Source of the DNA: an uncultured Cetobacterium sp.
GTDB lineage: Bacteria; Fusobacteriota; Fusobacteriia; Fusobacteriales; Fusobacteriaceae
Assembly: GCA_900766645.1 (NCBI GenBank)
Contig: CAAFWD010000192.1
Coordinates: forward strand, 1 to 34,620
Length of the DNA: 34,620 nt
Reading direction: 5' to 3'
The first letter of the stretch is position 1, and every line of letters begins with the position of its first letter. Made by a program: the position numbers and the translations under genes. The notes under the pieces are model-generated. The model saw only the letters and a list, made by a program, of their open reading frames with translations, was not told the DNA's origin and ran no database searches. Positions 1-7,715 of the stretch are shown in pieces.

Positions 1-752
1 ATATTTTGAATTTTATAAAATTTAATTCCAAAATAAGTTTTTTGGGATTTCATTGTCATATAGGCTCACAAATATTTGATGAAGGGGCTTTTTATGAAGC
101 CATAGAAAGTATGACATCTTTTACAAAAGAAATAAATGATAAATTAAGTATTGATATTTCAGAAATAAATTTAGGGGGAGGATTTGGAGTAAGATATACT
201 GATGAGGATACAGAAATAAATTATCAAGTTTTTATGAAAAAACTTATAAAACATTTGGAAAAAAATATTTTAGAGAAAAAACTAAATATAAAAACTGTAA
301 CAATAGAACCGGGAAGGGTTATTGTAGCACAAGGGGGAAGTACTCTATACACGATAGGAGGAATTAAAGAGACCTATGGTGGAGTTAAATATATTTTTGT
401 AGATGGTGGAATGACAGACAATATAAGAACAGCTCTCTATCAAGCTAAATATGAGGCATGTATAGCGAATAGATTAAATTACTTAGAGAAAGAGATTGTT
501 ACCATAGCAGGAAAATGTTGTGAGTCAGGAGATATAATAGCAAAAGATATAGAACTTGTAAGGGGTGAAATAGAGGATCTCGTTTTAGTAAATTGTACAG
601 GAGCATACGGACATTCTATGAGTAGTAATTATAATAAAGCACTAAGACCTCCAGTTGTGTTTGTAAAAAATAAAAATTCCTATTTAATTTCTAAAAGGGA
701 AGATTATAAAGCTTTGATAAAAGATGATGAAAAATTACCAGAAAAATTTTAA
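1..752 (+). CDS. lysA: Diaminopimelate decarboxylase, C-terminal part (cut by window edge)
   Basis: PLP-dependent decarboxylase of the alanine-racemase fold that converts meso-diaminopimelate to L-lysine, the last step of lysine synthesis. The frame is already open at base 3, so the start and the PLP-lysine segment lie outside the window. Visible family motifs are HCHIGSQ, the glycine-rich phosphate-binding segment LGGGFG, EPGR, and the GKCCESGD motif, in which the active-site cysteine from the partner subunit of the dimer resides. Near the C-terminus YGHSMSSNYN is also typical. About 250 residues remain of a usual 400-430. The gene ends at a bidirectional terminator and converges on a regulator gene. 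The CCESGD motif favours LysA over related arginine or carboxynorspermidine decarboxylases. Confidence 0.9.
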   Translation, partial: ILNFIKFNSKISFLGFHCHIGSQIFDEGAFYEAIESMTSFTKEINDKLSIDISEINLGGGFGVRYTDEDTEINYQVFMKKLIKHLEKNILEKKLNIKTVTIEPGRVIVAQGGSTLYTIGGIKETYGGVKYIFVDGGMTDNIRTALYQAKYEACIANRLNYLEKEIVTIAGKCCESGDIIAKDIELVRGEIEDLVLVNCTGAYGHSMSSNYNKALRPPVVFVKNKNSYLISKREDYKALIKDDEKLPEKF

Positions 753-760
753 AAAATAAA

Positions 761-790
761 AAAACCTTCTAAATTATCTTAGAAGGTTTT
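761..790. terminator. Bidirectional intrinsic terminator
   Basis: A 12-bp perfect stem (761-772 with 779-790) closes a 6-nt loop. Both sides carry A/T runs, so it can end lysA on the + strand and the PRD regulator on the - strand. Confidence 0.85.
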
Positions 791-806
791 TATTATATCT
801 TTATAA

Positions 807-2213
807 TTATACTTTCATAAATCCTGATTTTTCCAAAAGATTAATATCTTTCATAGTTAGTAAAGGATTAACTTTAACTGACGGAAGAGAATGGTTAAAT
901 GCTTCAATAGTATGAATAATAAAATCAATTTTAGATAGATCATAGACTTGAAATTGATAAAAAGATACTTCATCTACAACATTTATTAAAAAGTGTTTTA
1001 AAAGTTGATCTTTTAAAACTTGGGAAGCGCCAGCTCCTAAATTACAAACCAAAAGGACATTTTTTTCATTTATTTTTTCCTTTTGTAATCGGATCATACT
1101 AGATTTAATATGAAAAAGAATGAATATAATTTCATCCATATTTATAGTAACCTTAAAGTTTTTTTCAAAAGGCCTAATTTCTTTTTTTATTTTTGAGATT
1201 AAATCTTTATATTCAATAATTCCAACAGTTGTGCAGGGATTAATAATTGGGATATTGTTATAAAGTTTAAAAAGAGCTGATTTTAAATGGGAACTTAAAG
1301 TTTTTAGTAAATAATCATCTTTGTGTAAAGGAAGATTATATTCAGCTCCAATATTTTCTAATAGAGTAAGTACAGATTTAAAAAAAAGCTCCTCTTTTTT
1401 CAAAATTATTAGGTTGTTATCTGAATAGCAAAGACCATTTAAAAAAAATAAAATAGAAGATTTTTCATAATAATCATTACTAGTTAAAACTAATTTGGAT
1501 ATAAATTTATTATAAAGATTCAATTTATATTCATTATTGAAAGAAAAAGAAAAAAAAGGATCTTTTAAAGAGGTTAGCAGATTATTATTTTTAATTCTAT
1601 GATATTGTATTGCTAAGATAACATTTAATATTTTTGAGGTTTCAAAAGATGAATTTTTTCCTTTTAACATATTAAAAACAAAAAAGTTAGTTTTGTTCAT
1701 ATAGATGTTTTCATAGAAAAAATCATAATTTTTAAAAAAATAATTTAAAAGAAAAAATCTAATATTATTTTCAGCCCCATCTAAAACAAGTCCGACTCTA
1801 TTTTTATAGATTAATTCTATAGAGTTCAATTCAAGTTCATCTTTTAAAAATTTTAAATCCTTTTTAACAGCACTCCTACTTTGAGAAAAAATATTTTCTA
1901 ATTCATTGATATTTAGTTTATTTTCAACTAAAAGTTTTTGGAGAATTATATTCATTCTTTGAGCTTTATTAAAAGAGGCAAATTCGAAATTTTCAATTAT
2001 AGTTTCCAAATCATTTAAATTATTAACATAAAAATTTCCAAATCTTTTTTTTATAATGTTTCGATTTGTTATTTTTAATAAATAGTTAATTTTTTCAAAT
2101 TTGTATTGAACTTGGGAAGGTTTTAAATTAGAGAAGTCTTCAAGAAGAATTCTTTTTTTATTGAGTTCGATAATTTTAGTAATAAATAGAAAGTCATCTT
2201 TTGTTAATTTCAA
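807..2213 (-). CDS. PRD-containing transcriptional regulator with EIIB-like C-terminal domain
   Basis: A BglG/MtlR/LicR-like regulator of 468 aa. An N-terminal winged-helix-like region is followed by a second HTH around residues 85-140 (FSQSRSAVKKDLKFLKDEL), two weakly conserved PTS-regulation-type domains (candidate phospho-histidines H309 and H368), and at 385-410 an EIIB-like P-loop (VLLVCNLGAGASQVL, C390). No EIIA domain follows, so it is shorter than full MtlR-type proteins. The start is TTG at 2213, with AAGGAG just upstream. The paralogue at 6818-7507 uses the same TTG and the same first residues, which supports this choice. Known members respond to phosphorylation by PTS proteins. No PTS gene lies nearby: the gene is divergent from dcyD and probably controls the sulfur genes (inference). 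Confidence 0.8.
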   Translation of the reverse strand: MKLTKDDFLFITKIIELNKKRILLEDFSNLKPSQVQYKFEKINYLLKITNRNIIKKRFGNFYVNNLNDLETIIENFEFASFNKAQRMNIILQKLLVENKLNINELENIFSQSRSAVKKDLKFLKDELELNSIELIYKNRVGLVLDGAENNIRFFLLNYFFKNYDFFYENIYMNKTNFFVFNMLKGKNSSFETSKILNVILAIQYHRIKNNNLLTSLKDPFFSFSFNNEYKLNLYNKFISKLVLTSNDYYEKSSILFFLNGLCYSDNNLIILKKEELFFKSVLTLLENIGAEYNLPLHKDDYLLKTLSSHLKSALFKLYNNIPIINPCTTVGIIEYKDLISKIKKEIRPFEKNFKVTINMDEIIFILFHIKSSMIRLQKEKINEKNVLLVCNLGAGASQVLKDQLLKHFLINVVDEVSFYQFQVYDLSKIDFIIHTIEAFNHSLPSVKVNPLLTMKDINLLEKSGFMKV

Positions 2214-2307
2214 TTTTTTTCTCCTTAAAATATAGTGATAATAAAGGGGTTACTTTTTTAAAAAAAAAGAAAATATTTTTATATCTTTAGATGATTGTAT
2301 CACTAAA

Positions 2308-2340
2308 TTCAAGAAAAGTTCAAGAAAAAATGTATATAAT
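2308..2340 (+). promoter_or_regulatory. Direct repeat and -10 box upstream of dcyD
   Basis: Two copies of TTCAAGAAAA (2308-2317 and 2319-2328) are spaced 11 bp apart, one helical turn, immediately upstream of TATAAT at 2335-2340. No good -35 hexamer sits at the correct distance, so an activator bound to the repeats is plausible. The site lies in the 227-bp gap between the divergent PRD regulator and dcyD. Confidence 0.45.
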
Positions 2341-2449
2341 TCACCCTTTATAAGAGTTCGTAAATTTTACTTTAAATATTTTTTTTGTTATATTTGTTTC
2401 ATAAAAGAAAACAAAATTAAAATTAAAAATAAATAAGGAGATGATTTTA

Positions 2450-3457
2450 ATGAATTTAGCAAAGTTCCCAAGAAAGAGATATACAGAGGGGCAAACACCA
2501 ATTGAGAGGTTAGATAATTTTTCAAAAGAGCTTGGAGGACCAACTATTTATATAAAAAGAGATGATTTACTAGGATTAACTTCTGGAGGAAATAAAACTA
2601 GAAAATTAGAATTTTTAATGGCAGATGCAATTGCTCAAGGAGCAGATACAATTTTAACATGTGGAGCAGTTCAATCAAACCATTGTAGACTAACTTTAGC
2701 AGCAGCAGTTAAAGAAGGACTAAAGTGTCAATTAATTTTAGAAGAGAGAGTTCCAGGAAGTTATAAGCCAGAAGGAAGTGGAAATAATTTTTTATTTAAT
2801 CTACTAGGAGTAGAAGAAACATATGTAGTTCCAGGTGGAACTGATATGTTAGGGGAACTAGAAAAACTAGCAGAAAAATTAAGAGCAGAAGGAAGAAAAC
2901 CTTATGTAGTTCCAGGTGGAGGGTCAAATCCAGTTGGTTCTACAGGATATGTTGCATGTGCCCAAGAGATCATGGATCAATTGTTTGACAAAGGAATTAA
3001 AATAGATCATATGGTAGTTCCATCAGGTTCAGCAGGAACTCATGCAGGAATAGTAGCAGGTATGACAGGAATAAATGCAAATATGCCGATAACAGGAGTT
3101 AGTGTAAATAGAAATAAAGAAGCTCAAACAGAAGCAGTATGGAAGTTAGCAAAAGAAACAGCAGAAAGAGTAGGAGTTTCTCAAGAGATTACAGAAGATT
3201 TAGTTCAAGTTACAGATGCTTATGTAGGCCCAGGGTATTCATTACCAACTGATGGAATGGTTGAAGCTGTTCAAATGTTAGCAAGAACAGAGGGAATTTT
3301 ATTAGATCCAGTTTACACTGGAAAAGTAATGGCAGGTTTAATAGGAATGATTAGAGAAGGTAAGTTTAAGAAAGAGGATAATGTATTATTCCTACATACA
3401 GGTGGATCTCCAGCACTATATGCTTATACAGAAACAATCTTAAAAGAAAATAAATAA
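2450..3457 (+). CDS. dcyD: D-cysteine desulfhydrase (PLP-dependent)
   Basis: Splits D-cysteine to pyruvate, ammonia and hydrogen sulfide. It is a fold-type II PLP enzyme of the ACC deaminase / DcyD family, 335 aa from the chosen start. The PLP lysine lies in SGGNKTRKLE and the phosphate-binding loop in PSGSAGTHAG. The two residues that separate this enzyme from ACC deaminase are of the desulfhydrase type: Thr in DPVYTGK (Glu in the deaminase) and Thr in HTGGSPALY (Leu in the deaminase). An ATG at 2441 directly abuts the Shine-Dalgarno GGAG (2437-2440). The ATG at 2450, nine bases on, is the likely start. It heads a unit with tauE and the 395-aa gene and is divergent from the PRD regulator. 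Confidence 0.9.
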   Translation: MNLAKFPRKRYTEGQTPIERLDNFSKELGGPTIYIKRDDLLGLTSGGNKTRKLEFLMADAIAQGADTILTCGAVQSNHCRLTLAAAVKEGLKCQLILEERVPGSYKPEGSGNNFLFNLLGVEETYVVPGGTDMLGELEKLAEKLRAEGRKPYVVPGGGSNPVGSTGYVACAQEIMDQLFDKGIKIDHMVVPSGSAGTHAGIVAGMTGINANMPITGVSVNRNKEAQTEAVWKLAKETAERVGVSQEITEDLVQVTDAYVGPGYSLPTDGMVEAVQMLARTEGILLDPVYTGKVMAGLIGMIREGKFKKEDNVLFLHTGGSPALYAYTETILKENK

Positions 3458-3465
3458 ACTTATAT

Positions 3466-3543
3466 GGATATTATCCACTGATTTCAGCGGATAATATCCC
3501 ACTAATTAAATAATTAATATAATAATTGATTTTTTAATTAGTG
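3466..3543. other. Two abutting hairpins between dcyD and tauE
   Basis: Hairpin 1 is a perfect 11-bp stem (3466-3476 with 3489-3499). Hairpin 2 is a perfect 11-bp stem (3500-3510 with 3533-3543). They touch end to end. Neither is followed by a real U-tract, so a simple terminator is doubtful. An RNA-processing or stability element, or partial termination that sets the dcyD : tauE ratio, fits better. Confidence 0.55.
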
Positions 3544-3577
3544 AGATTTGTTATAAAATAAATTCAGGAGGAAAGTA

Positions 3578-4405
3578 ATGAAGAAAAAAACTTTTTCATT
3601 AAACCATGGTTTAATGATTGTATTCACACTTATCTTTGTATCACTAGTTATGCGTTTAATTCCAACAGGACAGATTGATATCAATGATGTCTTCTTAGGA
3701 AAAAATATGTTATTTGGTATCGGAATTTTAATAGCTAATATTATTCAGGGATTGACAGGATTTGCAGGGTCATTATTAGCAATGCCTCCATCTATTCATT
3801 TGCAAGGGTTAGATACAGCTAAAGTTGCAGTAAATACTTATGGATTAATAAGTTCGTTAATAATTTTCACTCAAAATTATAAAAGGATTGATTGGAAAGA
3901 AGCCAAAAAACTTTTAGTTCTAATGGGAATTGGTTTAGTTGGAGGAATTTATTTATCAGGAGTAGTAGAATCGAGAATTCTATTAAAAGTTTATGCTGTA
4001 TTTATCGTTTTAATAGCTTGTAAAGAGATGTTTTATAAAGGAGATTTAGACTTTAGTGATTCAGCTTTAATCGTAATTGTTTTAGTGGCTGGATTATTTC
4101 AAGGATTATTTGTATCTGGAGGACCACTTCTTATAATATATGTAGCAAAAAAATTAAAGGAGAAAGATCAAATAAGAGGGACACTATGTTTTGTATGGAT
4201 ATTTTTAAATGGTTATATGATGCTAAGTCAAATATTAAATGGGCAATTTACACCACATAATATTTTGGTTACTACAATAGGGCTTCCAGGAGTATTTTTA
4301 GGAGTTGCTATTGGAGGATATTTAGCAAATGTACTATCTAGGGAAAAGTTCTTAAAAGTAGTGTATGTTTTATTAACAATTTCAGGATTATCATTATTTT
4401 TATAG
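3578..4405 (+). CDS. TauE/SafE-family membrane transporter (putative sulfite/organosulfur exporter)
   Basis: Integral membrane protein of 275 aa with about eight hydrophobic segments. The first TM region and the repeat GFAGSLLAMP (after IIQGLTG) together with the second-half LFQGLFVSGGPLL are the duplicated glycine/proline motifs typical of the TauE/SafE (DUF81) family, whose members move sulfite, sulfoacetate and related anions. It follows dcyD after two hairpins and precedes the 395-aa gene by 16 bases, with its own strong Shine-Dalgarno (CAGGAGGAAAG). Context suggests export or import of a sulfur compound connected with D-cysteine breakdown. The substrate cannot be read from the sequence. 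Confidence 0.8.
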   Translation: MKKKTFSLNHGLMIVFTLIFVSLVMRLIPTGQIDINDVFLGKNMLFGIGILIANIIQGLTGFAGSLLAMPPSIHLQGLDTAKVAVNTYGLISSLIIFTQNYKRIDWKEAKKLLVLMGIGLVGGIYLSGVVESRILLKVYAVFIVLIACKEMFYKGDLDFSDSALIVIVLVAGLFQGLFVSGGPLLIIYVAKKLKEKDQIRGTLCFVWIFLNGYMMLSQILNGQFTPHNILVTTIGLPGVFLGVAIGGYLANVLSREKFLKVVYVLLTISGLSLFL

Positions 4406-4421
4406 TGGCTAGGAGGATAAA

Positions 4422-5609
4422 ATGGGAGTAAATTTTAGTTCTAAAAAAATGGGAGATGTTGCCATTGCTGGACACGTAGGATGTGGACATGCTCATAGTT
4501 TGAACAATCAAGTGCAAGATGATTCTCCAGGACTTTCGGTAGTTTTAAGTTTATTTAAAGAAGCTACAGGATTATCTTTAAAAGTAAAAGAATTTGTGTT
4601 TGAAGATAATAAAGTAACTGCTATTCTAGAAAATGGTGGAATAGGTTTTGGAATATCAAGAAGAGGGATAACTCCTCAAGAAAAGAGGATAATTAAAGGA
4701 ATAATAGGGAAAGAGGTAATTAATACACATACTATTGTATTGGAGGCTTTCGGTAGAATTTATGGGCAGGGAGTTTTAGAAACACCAGTTGCTGTTCAAA
4801 CTGCGCTAGCTAATGCAGCATTAAATTCTTTTATAGTGAACTATCCTGAAAAATTTATAGGGACTGTTGAATCAGTACCAGGAAATTGTGGAAATATTGT
4901 AGGAACAGTTTTAAATATAGATGGGGTGAATGTGAGTGTTTTAGGAACTGTGAATGCAACAATAGGGGGAATTGGGCCTAATGAAGATCTAGAGGGAAAT
5001 TCACCTAATTTTTCAAAAGAGAAGATTATAAACGCTTTAGGAATGGATAAACTTCCTACGATTATAGTCGAGGCAATGATAGCATCTAAATTTTCTGAAG
5101 GATTAAAAGAAAATACATATTTTGTAAGAGGGGATGAAGAGGATGATAATCCTATTGTTGTAGAATGTGTAAAAAAAGCCTGCAAATCCTTAAAATTACC
5201 TTTGCTTCATCACGTAGGCGGAATGAAAAGAACTAAAGATGCTTTAAAAAATAATACAATAAAAGTCGCTGAAAGAATAATAGAATTAGGAGAGTCATTA
5301 AAGAAAGCAGAAACATCAGAAGAAAAAGTGAATATAATAGGGGAATTAGCTATTGTTGTAAGTCAAGACTGTGGAGGAATAAGTTTTATGACGAATAAAC
5401 TTCATGAAGAGATTGGTGGAGCTGGAATGATTAGACAAACTTCAGCAGTTATAAATTTGGTTGTAACAGAGGAGTATAGTAAAGAGAATCCTATTCCATA
5501 TTTAACAGAAAAAGAGTTGGAAGAATATGTATCTTTAACTAAAGAAACTGTGAAAATACTTTATCAAGATGTTGAAAAGGCATTAAAACATATAAAAAGT
5601 AGATTCTAG
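4422..5609 (+). CDS. Unrecognised 395-aa protein of the dcyD-tauE unit
   Basis: I do not recognise the family. It has no signal peptide and no convincing membrane helix, so it is probably cytosolic. The N-terminus has a Cys/His cluster, GHVGCGHAHS (H18, C21, H23, H25), followed by QVQDDSPG. Two more glycine-flanked cysteines occur in PGNCGNIVG (C156) and SQDCGGISF (C317), a paired His in LLHHVGGMKR (H263, H264), and a glycine-rich EEIGGAGMIRQTSAV near 330-343. Conserved-looking Cys/His/Gly clusters at three separate places suggest a metal- or cofactor-binding enzyme (inference). A strong Shine-Dalgarno (TAGGAGG) precedes the ATG, 16 bases after tauE, so it is co-transcribed with dcyD and tauE. 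A role in D-cysteine or another sulfur substrate's use is inferred from position only. Confidence 0.6.
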   Translation: MGVNFSSKKMGDVAIAGHVGCGHAHSLNNQVQDDSPGLSVVLSLFKEATGLSLKVKEFVFEDNKVTAILENGGIGFGISRRGITPQEKRIIKGIIGKEVINTHTIVLEAFGRIYGQGVLETPVAVQTALANAALNSFIVNYPEKFIGTVESVPGNCGNIVGTVLNIDGVNVSVLGTVNATIGGIGPNEDLEGNSPNFSKEKIINALGMDKLPTIIVEAMIASKFSEGLKENTYFVRGDEEDDNPIVVECVKKACKSLKLPLLHHVGGMKRTKDALKNNTIKVAERIIELGESLKKAETSEEKVNIIGELAIVVSQDCGGISFMTNKLHEEIGGAGMIRQTSAVINLVVTEEYSKENPIPYLTEKELEEYVSLTKETVKILYQDVEKALKHIKSRF

Positions 5610-5615
5610 AGAAAT

Positions 5616-5649
5616 AAATCCCCTTCTGATCTAACCTAGAAGGGGATTT
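5616..5649. terminator. Bidirectional intrinsic terminator
   Basis: A 12-bp perfect stem (5616-5627 with 5638-5649), GC-rich in its centre (CCCC/GGGG), with T-rich flanks on both strands. It separates the convergent 395-aa gene and the YeiH-type gene. Confidence 0.85.
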
Positions 5650-5653
5650 GTTT

Positions 5654-6652
5654 TTAATTAAAAAGAATATAGGCTCCTGTAAAACCTAAAGTTTGAATAA
5701 TAATCATTCCCATAAAACCTACAATAACAGGTTTTATTCCAACATGTAGCATATCTTTTATTTTTATTTTTAAGCCTAAAGAGGCCATAGCAGTTGTTAA
5801 AACCATGTTAGCAAATTTAGGAATAAATTGATCTATTGCTGGTGGAATTATATTTAATGAATTGATAATAACGGCAACTAAGAATCCGATTACGTATAAA
5901 GGAACTGCTATAGAGCTTTTATTTTCAGAATCATTTTGTTGTTTAGATTTCCAGATGGAAAAAGCTATCGACACAGGGATTAAGAATAATACTCTTGTTA
6001 GTTTTGCAATAATTGCCATAGTTTCAGCAATAGTTGAACCAACAGCACCACTAGCAGCAACTACCTCAGCAACATCAGGAAGAGTAAATCCTACCCAAGC
6101 ACCATAAAATGTTGGATCAAGATTAAATGTTTTATAGATTATAGGAAATATGAACATACTAAAAGTTCCGAAAATAGTGATTGCTCCAATTCCGAAAGCT
6201 GTATTTTTTTCATCAGCGTCGATGATCGGACCGACAGTAGCAATGGCAGAAGCTCCACAAATAGCTGTTCCAGATGCAAGACAAATACTAAGTTTTTCAT
6301 CTAAACCAAATTTTTTTCCTATAAATTTTATAGAAAGTATAGTTGTAGGAATTAGGATTCCAATAAAAATGATTCCTTCTACACCGAGATTAGTTAGTTC
6401 TGACAAACTTAACTTAAACCCTTGTAAGATGACACCAAATCTTAGTATTTTTTTACTTGTAAATTTAACTCCTGGTTGAAAAATCTCCATTTTGCTTATA
6501 GGAGTAAAGTTTGCAAAAATAATACCAATAAGAATTGCAAAAAGTAGTGAGCTTATATGGAGTTGATCATTAATTTTGGTGTTATACAAAAATAAAGCCA
6601 TAAAAGCAATTGAAAAAGTTAAAGAAAGACCATAAAAATATTTTTTAAACAT
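5654..6652 (-). CDS. YeiH/UPF0324-family membrane transporter (putative sulfate exporter family)
   Basis: Integral membrane protein of 332 aa with about ten hydrophobic segments, the usual length for the YeiH/YadS (PF03601) family. Family landmarks are LASGTAICGASAIATVGPII around residues 125-145, GAITIFGTFSMFIFP, and GFTLPDVAEVVAA in the middle. Databases call the family putative sulfate exporters. E. coli YeiH is next to the cysteine-related regulator YeiE, and family members often sit by sulfur genes. The start follows GGGGAGGGAATT. The gene is on the same strand as, and 165 bases downstream of, the half-length PRD regulator. Confidence 0.82.
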   Translation of the reverse strand: MFKKYFYGLSLTFSIAFMALFLYNTKINDQLHISSLLFAILIGIIFANFTPISKMEIFQPGVKFTSKKILRFGVILQGFKLSLSELTNLGVEGIIFIGILIPTTILSIKFIGKKFGLDEKLSICLASGTAICGASAIATVGPIIDADEKNTAFGIGAITIFGTFSMFIFPIIYKTFNLDPTFYGAWVGFTLPDVAEVVAASGAVGSTIAETMAIIAKLTRVLFLIPVSIAFSIWKSKQQNDSENKSSIAVPLYVIGFLVAVIINSLNIIPPAIDQFIPKFANMVLTTAMASLGLKIKIKDMLHVGIKPVIVGFMGMIIIQTLGFTGAYILFN

Positions 6653-6817
6653 AATTCCCTCCCCAGATTAAAATATTATGTCAAAATTAAAAATTTAGCC
6701 TAAGTAAATCATTAAATTTTTTTTTGTAAAGGACACTTTTTTTTAAAATTAAAAAAATAAATAGGGATTAAATTTTTATAAAACTATATTTTTCAACGGG
6801 GAAAAGCATTTTAAAAA

Positions 6818-7507
6818 TTAAAGATTAAAAATATTTTTATTAGTAAAAATTTCTTTTTTTGAATCTATTATAAAATCATTATTTTTAGTTCTGTGATACT
6901 GAATTATTAAGATAATATTTAAAACTTTTAATGTTTCAAGAGAGTATGTTTTAATTTTTAGTATATTTAAATCCATTAAATTAAAAATATTTTTATAAAT
7001 ATTTTCATGAAAAAAATCATAATTCTCTAAAAAATAGCTTAAGAAAAAAAGGTGGATGTTATTCTCATTTCCAGCTAAAAATAAACCTAGTTTTTTTTTA
7101 TAAATTAATTTAATCGAGTATTTTTCAAGGATTATTCTTAAAGACTTTAAATCTTTTTTTACAGCTGTTCTACTCTGGGAGAAAGTATTTTCTAAGCTAC
7201 TAATACCAATATGATTTTTAATCAGGAGAGTTTTTATAATAATATTCATTCGTTGATATTTATTTAATGCTGAAAATTCAAAATCTTGAATTAATGTTTT
7301 TAACTCATCAAAGTTATTAACATAAAAGTTTCCAAATCTACGCTTTATAATTTTTCGATTAGTTATTTTTAATAAAAAATTAATTTTTTTAAATTTATAT
7401 TGAACTTGAGATGGTTTTAAATTAGAAAAATCTTCAATAAAAATTCGTTTTTTGTTAAGTTCAATAATTTTAGTAATAAATAAAAAATCATCTTTAGTTA
7501 ATTTCAA
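6818..7507 (-). CDS. Half-length paralogue of the PRD regulator (C-terminal half missing)
   Basis: 229 aa that align from the first residue with the 468-aa regulator at 807-2213: the first 22 residues are identical, and similarity continues through both HTH regions (FSQSRTAVKKDLKSL around 109-123) to QYHRTKNND near 204. It then ends at a stop just beyond. The second PRD and the EIIB-like domain are absent, and the 165 bases to the next gene hold no trace of them. It starts with TTG behind GAGGAG, like its paralogue. It could be a truncation relic, or a DNA-binding-only regulator lacking phospho-control. It is divergent from asrABC, so asrABC and the downstream YeiH-type gene are its likely targets. 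Confidence 0.7.
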   Translation of the reverse strand: MKLTKDDFLFITKIIELNKKRIFIEDFSNLKPSQVQYKFKKINFLLKITNRKIIKRRFGNFYVNNFDELKTLIQDFEFSALNKYQRMNIIIKTLLIKNHIGISSLENTFSQSRTAVKKDLKSLRIILEKYSIKLIYKKKLGLFLAGNENNIHLFFLSYFLENYDFFHENIYKNIFNLMDLNILKIKTYSLETLKVLNIILIIQYHRTKNNDFIIDSKKEIFTNKNIFNL

Positions 7508-7553
7508 TTTGAGCTCCTCAGATAATAATTTTTGAAATAAAATTTAAAGCAAT

Positions 7554-7615
7554 TATACATGTATACGGTTCAAAATACTAGAATAAAATGTGTTTTTTTA
7601 GAAAAAAATGAACCG
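7554..7615. promoter_or_regulatory. Palindromes in the PRD-paralogue / asrA divergent region
   Basis: A perfect 12-bp palindrome TATACATGTATA (7554-7565) directly adjoins CGGTTCA (7566-7572), whose exact inverse TGAACCG lies at 7609-7615. These fall in the 208-bp divergent region and are candidate operators for the adjacent regulator. Confidence 0.4.
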
Positions 7616-7631
7616 AAATTCAAAAAAATAC

Positions 7632-7687
7632 TTTACTTTTACAAAAAAATATAGTATAAAAAAGATGATTTGAATACAGATTCAAAT
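7632..7687 (+). promoter_or_regulatory. asrABC promoter with palindromic operator at +1
   Basis: TTTACT (7632-7637), 17 bases, then TATAAA (7655-7660). Transcription would start near 7667, exactly where a perfect inverted repeat begins: ATTTGAAT-ACAG-ATTCAAAT (7668-7687). Its position over the start site suits a repressor. The core TTTGA-N8-TCAAA recurs at 12429-12446 before the second sulfite reductase gene. Confidence 0.6.
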
Positions 7688-7715
7688 TTCTTTAGAACTT
7701 TAAGGAGGGAATAAA

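Noticed and set aside
2441..2449. ATG at 2441 as dcyD start
   Set aside because: It directly touches the Shine-Dalgarno GGAG; ATG 2450 has correct spacing.
4841..5185. 114-codon open frame on the - strand
   Set aside because: It lies wholly inside the 395-aa gene on the opposite strand, lacks a ribosome-binding site and has a Ser/Thr/Phe/Pro-rich antisense-like composition.
5862..6479. Two open frames on the + strand (81 and 109 codons)
   Set aside because: Both are antisense to the YeiH-type gene and reflect its codon pattern; no Shine-Dalgarno.
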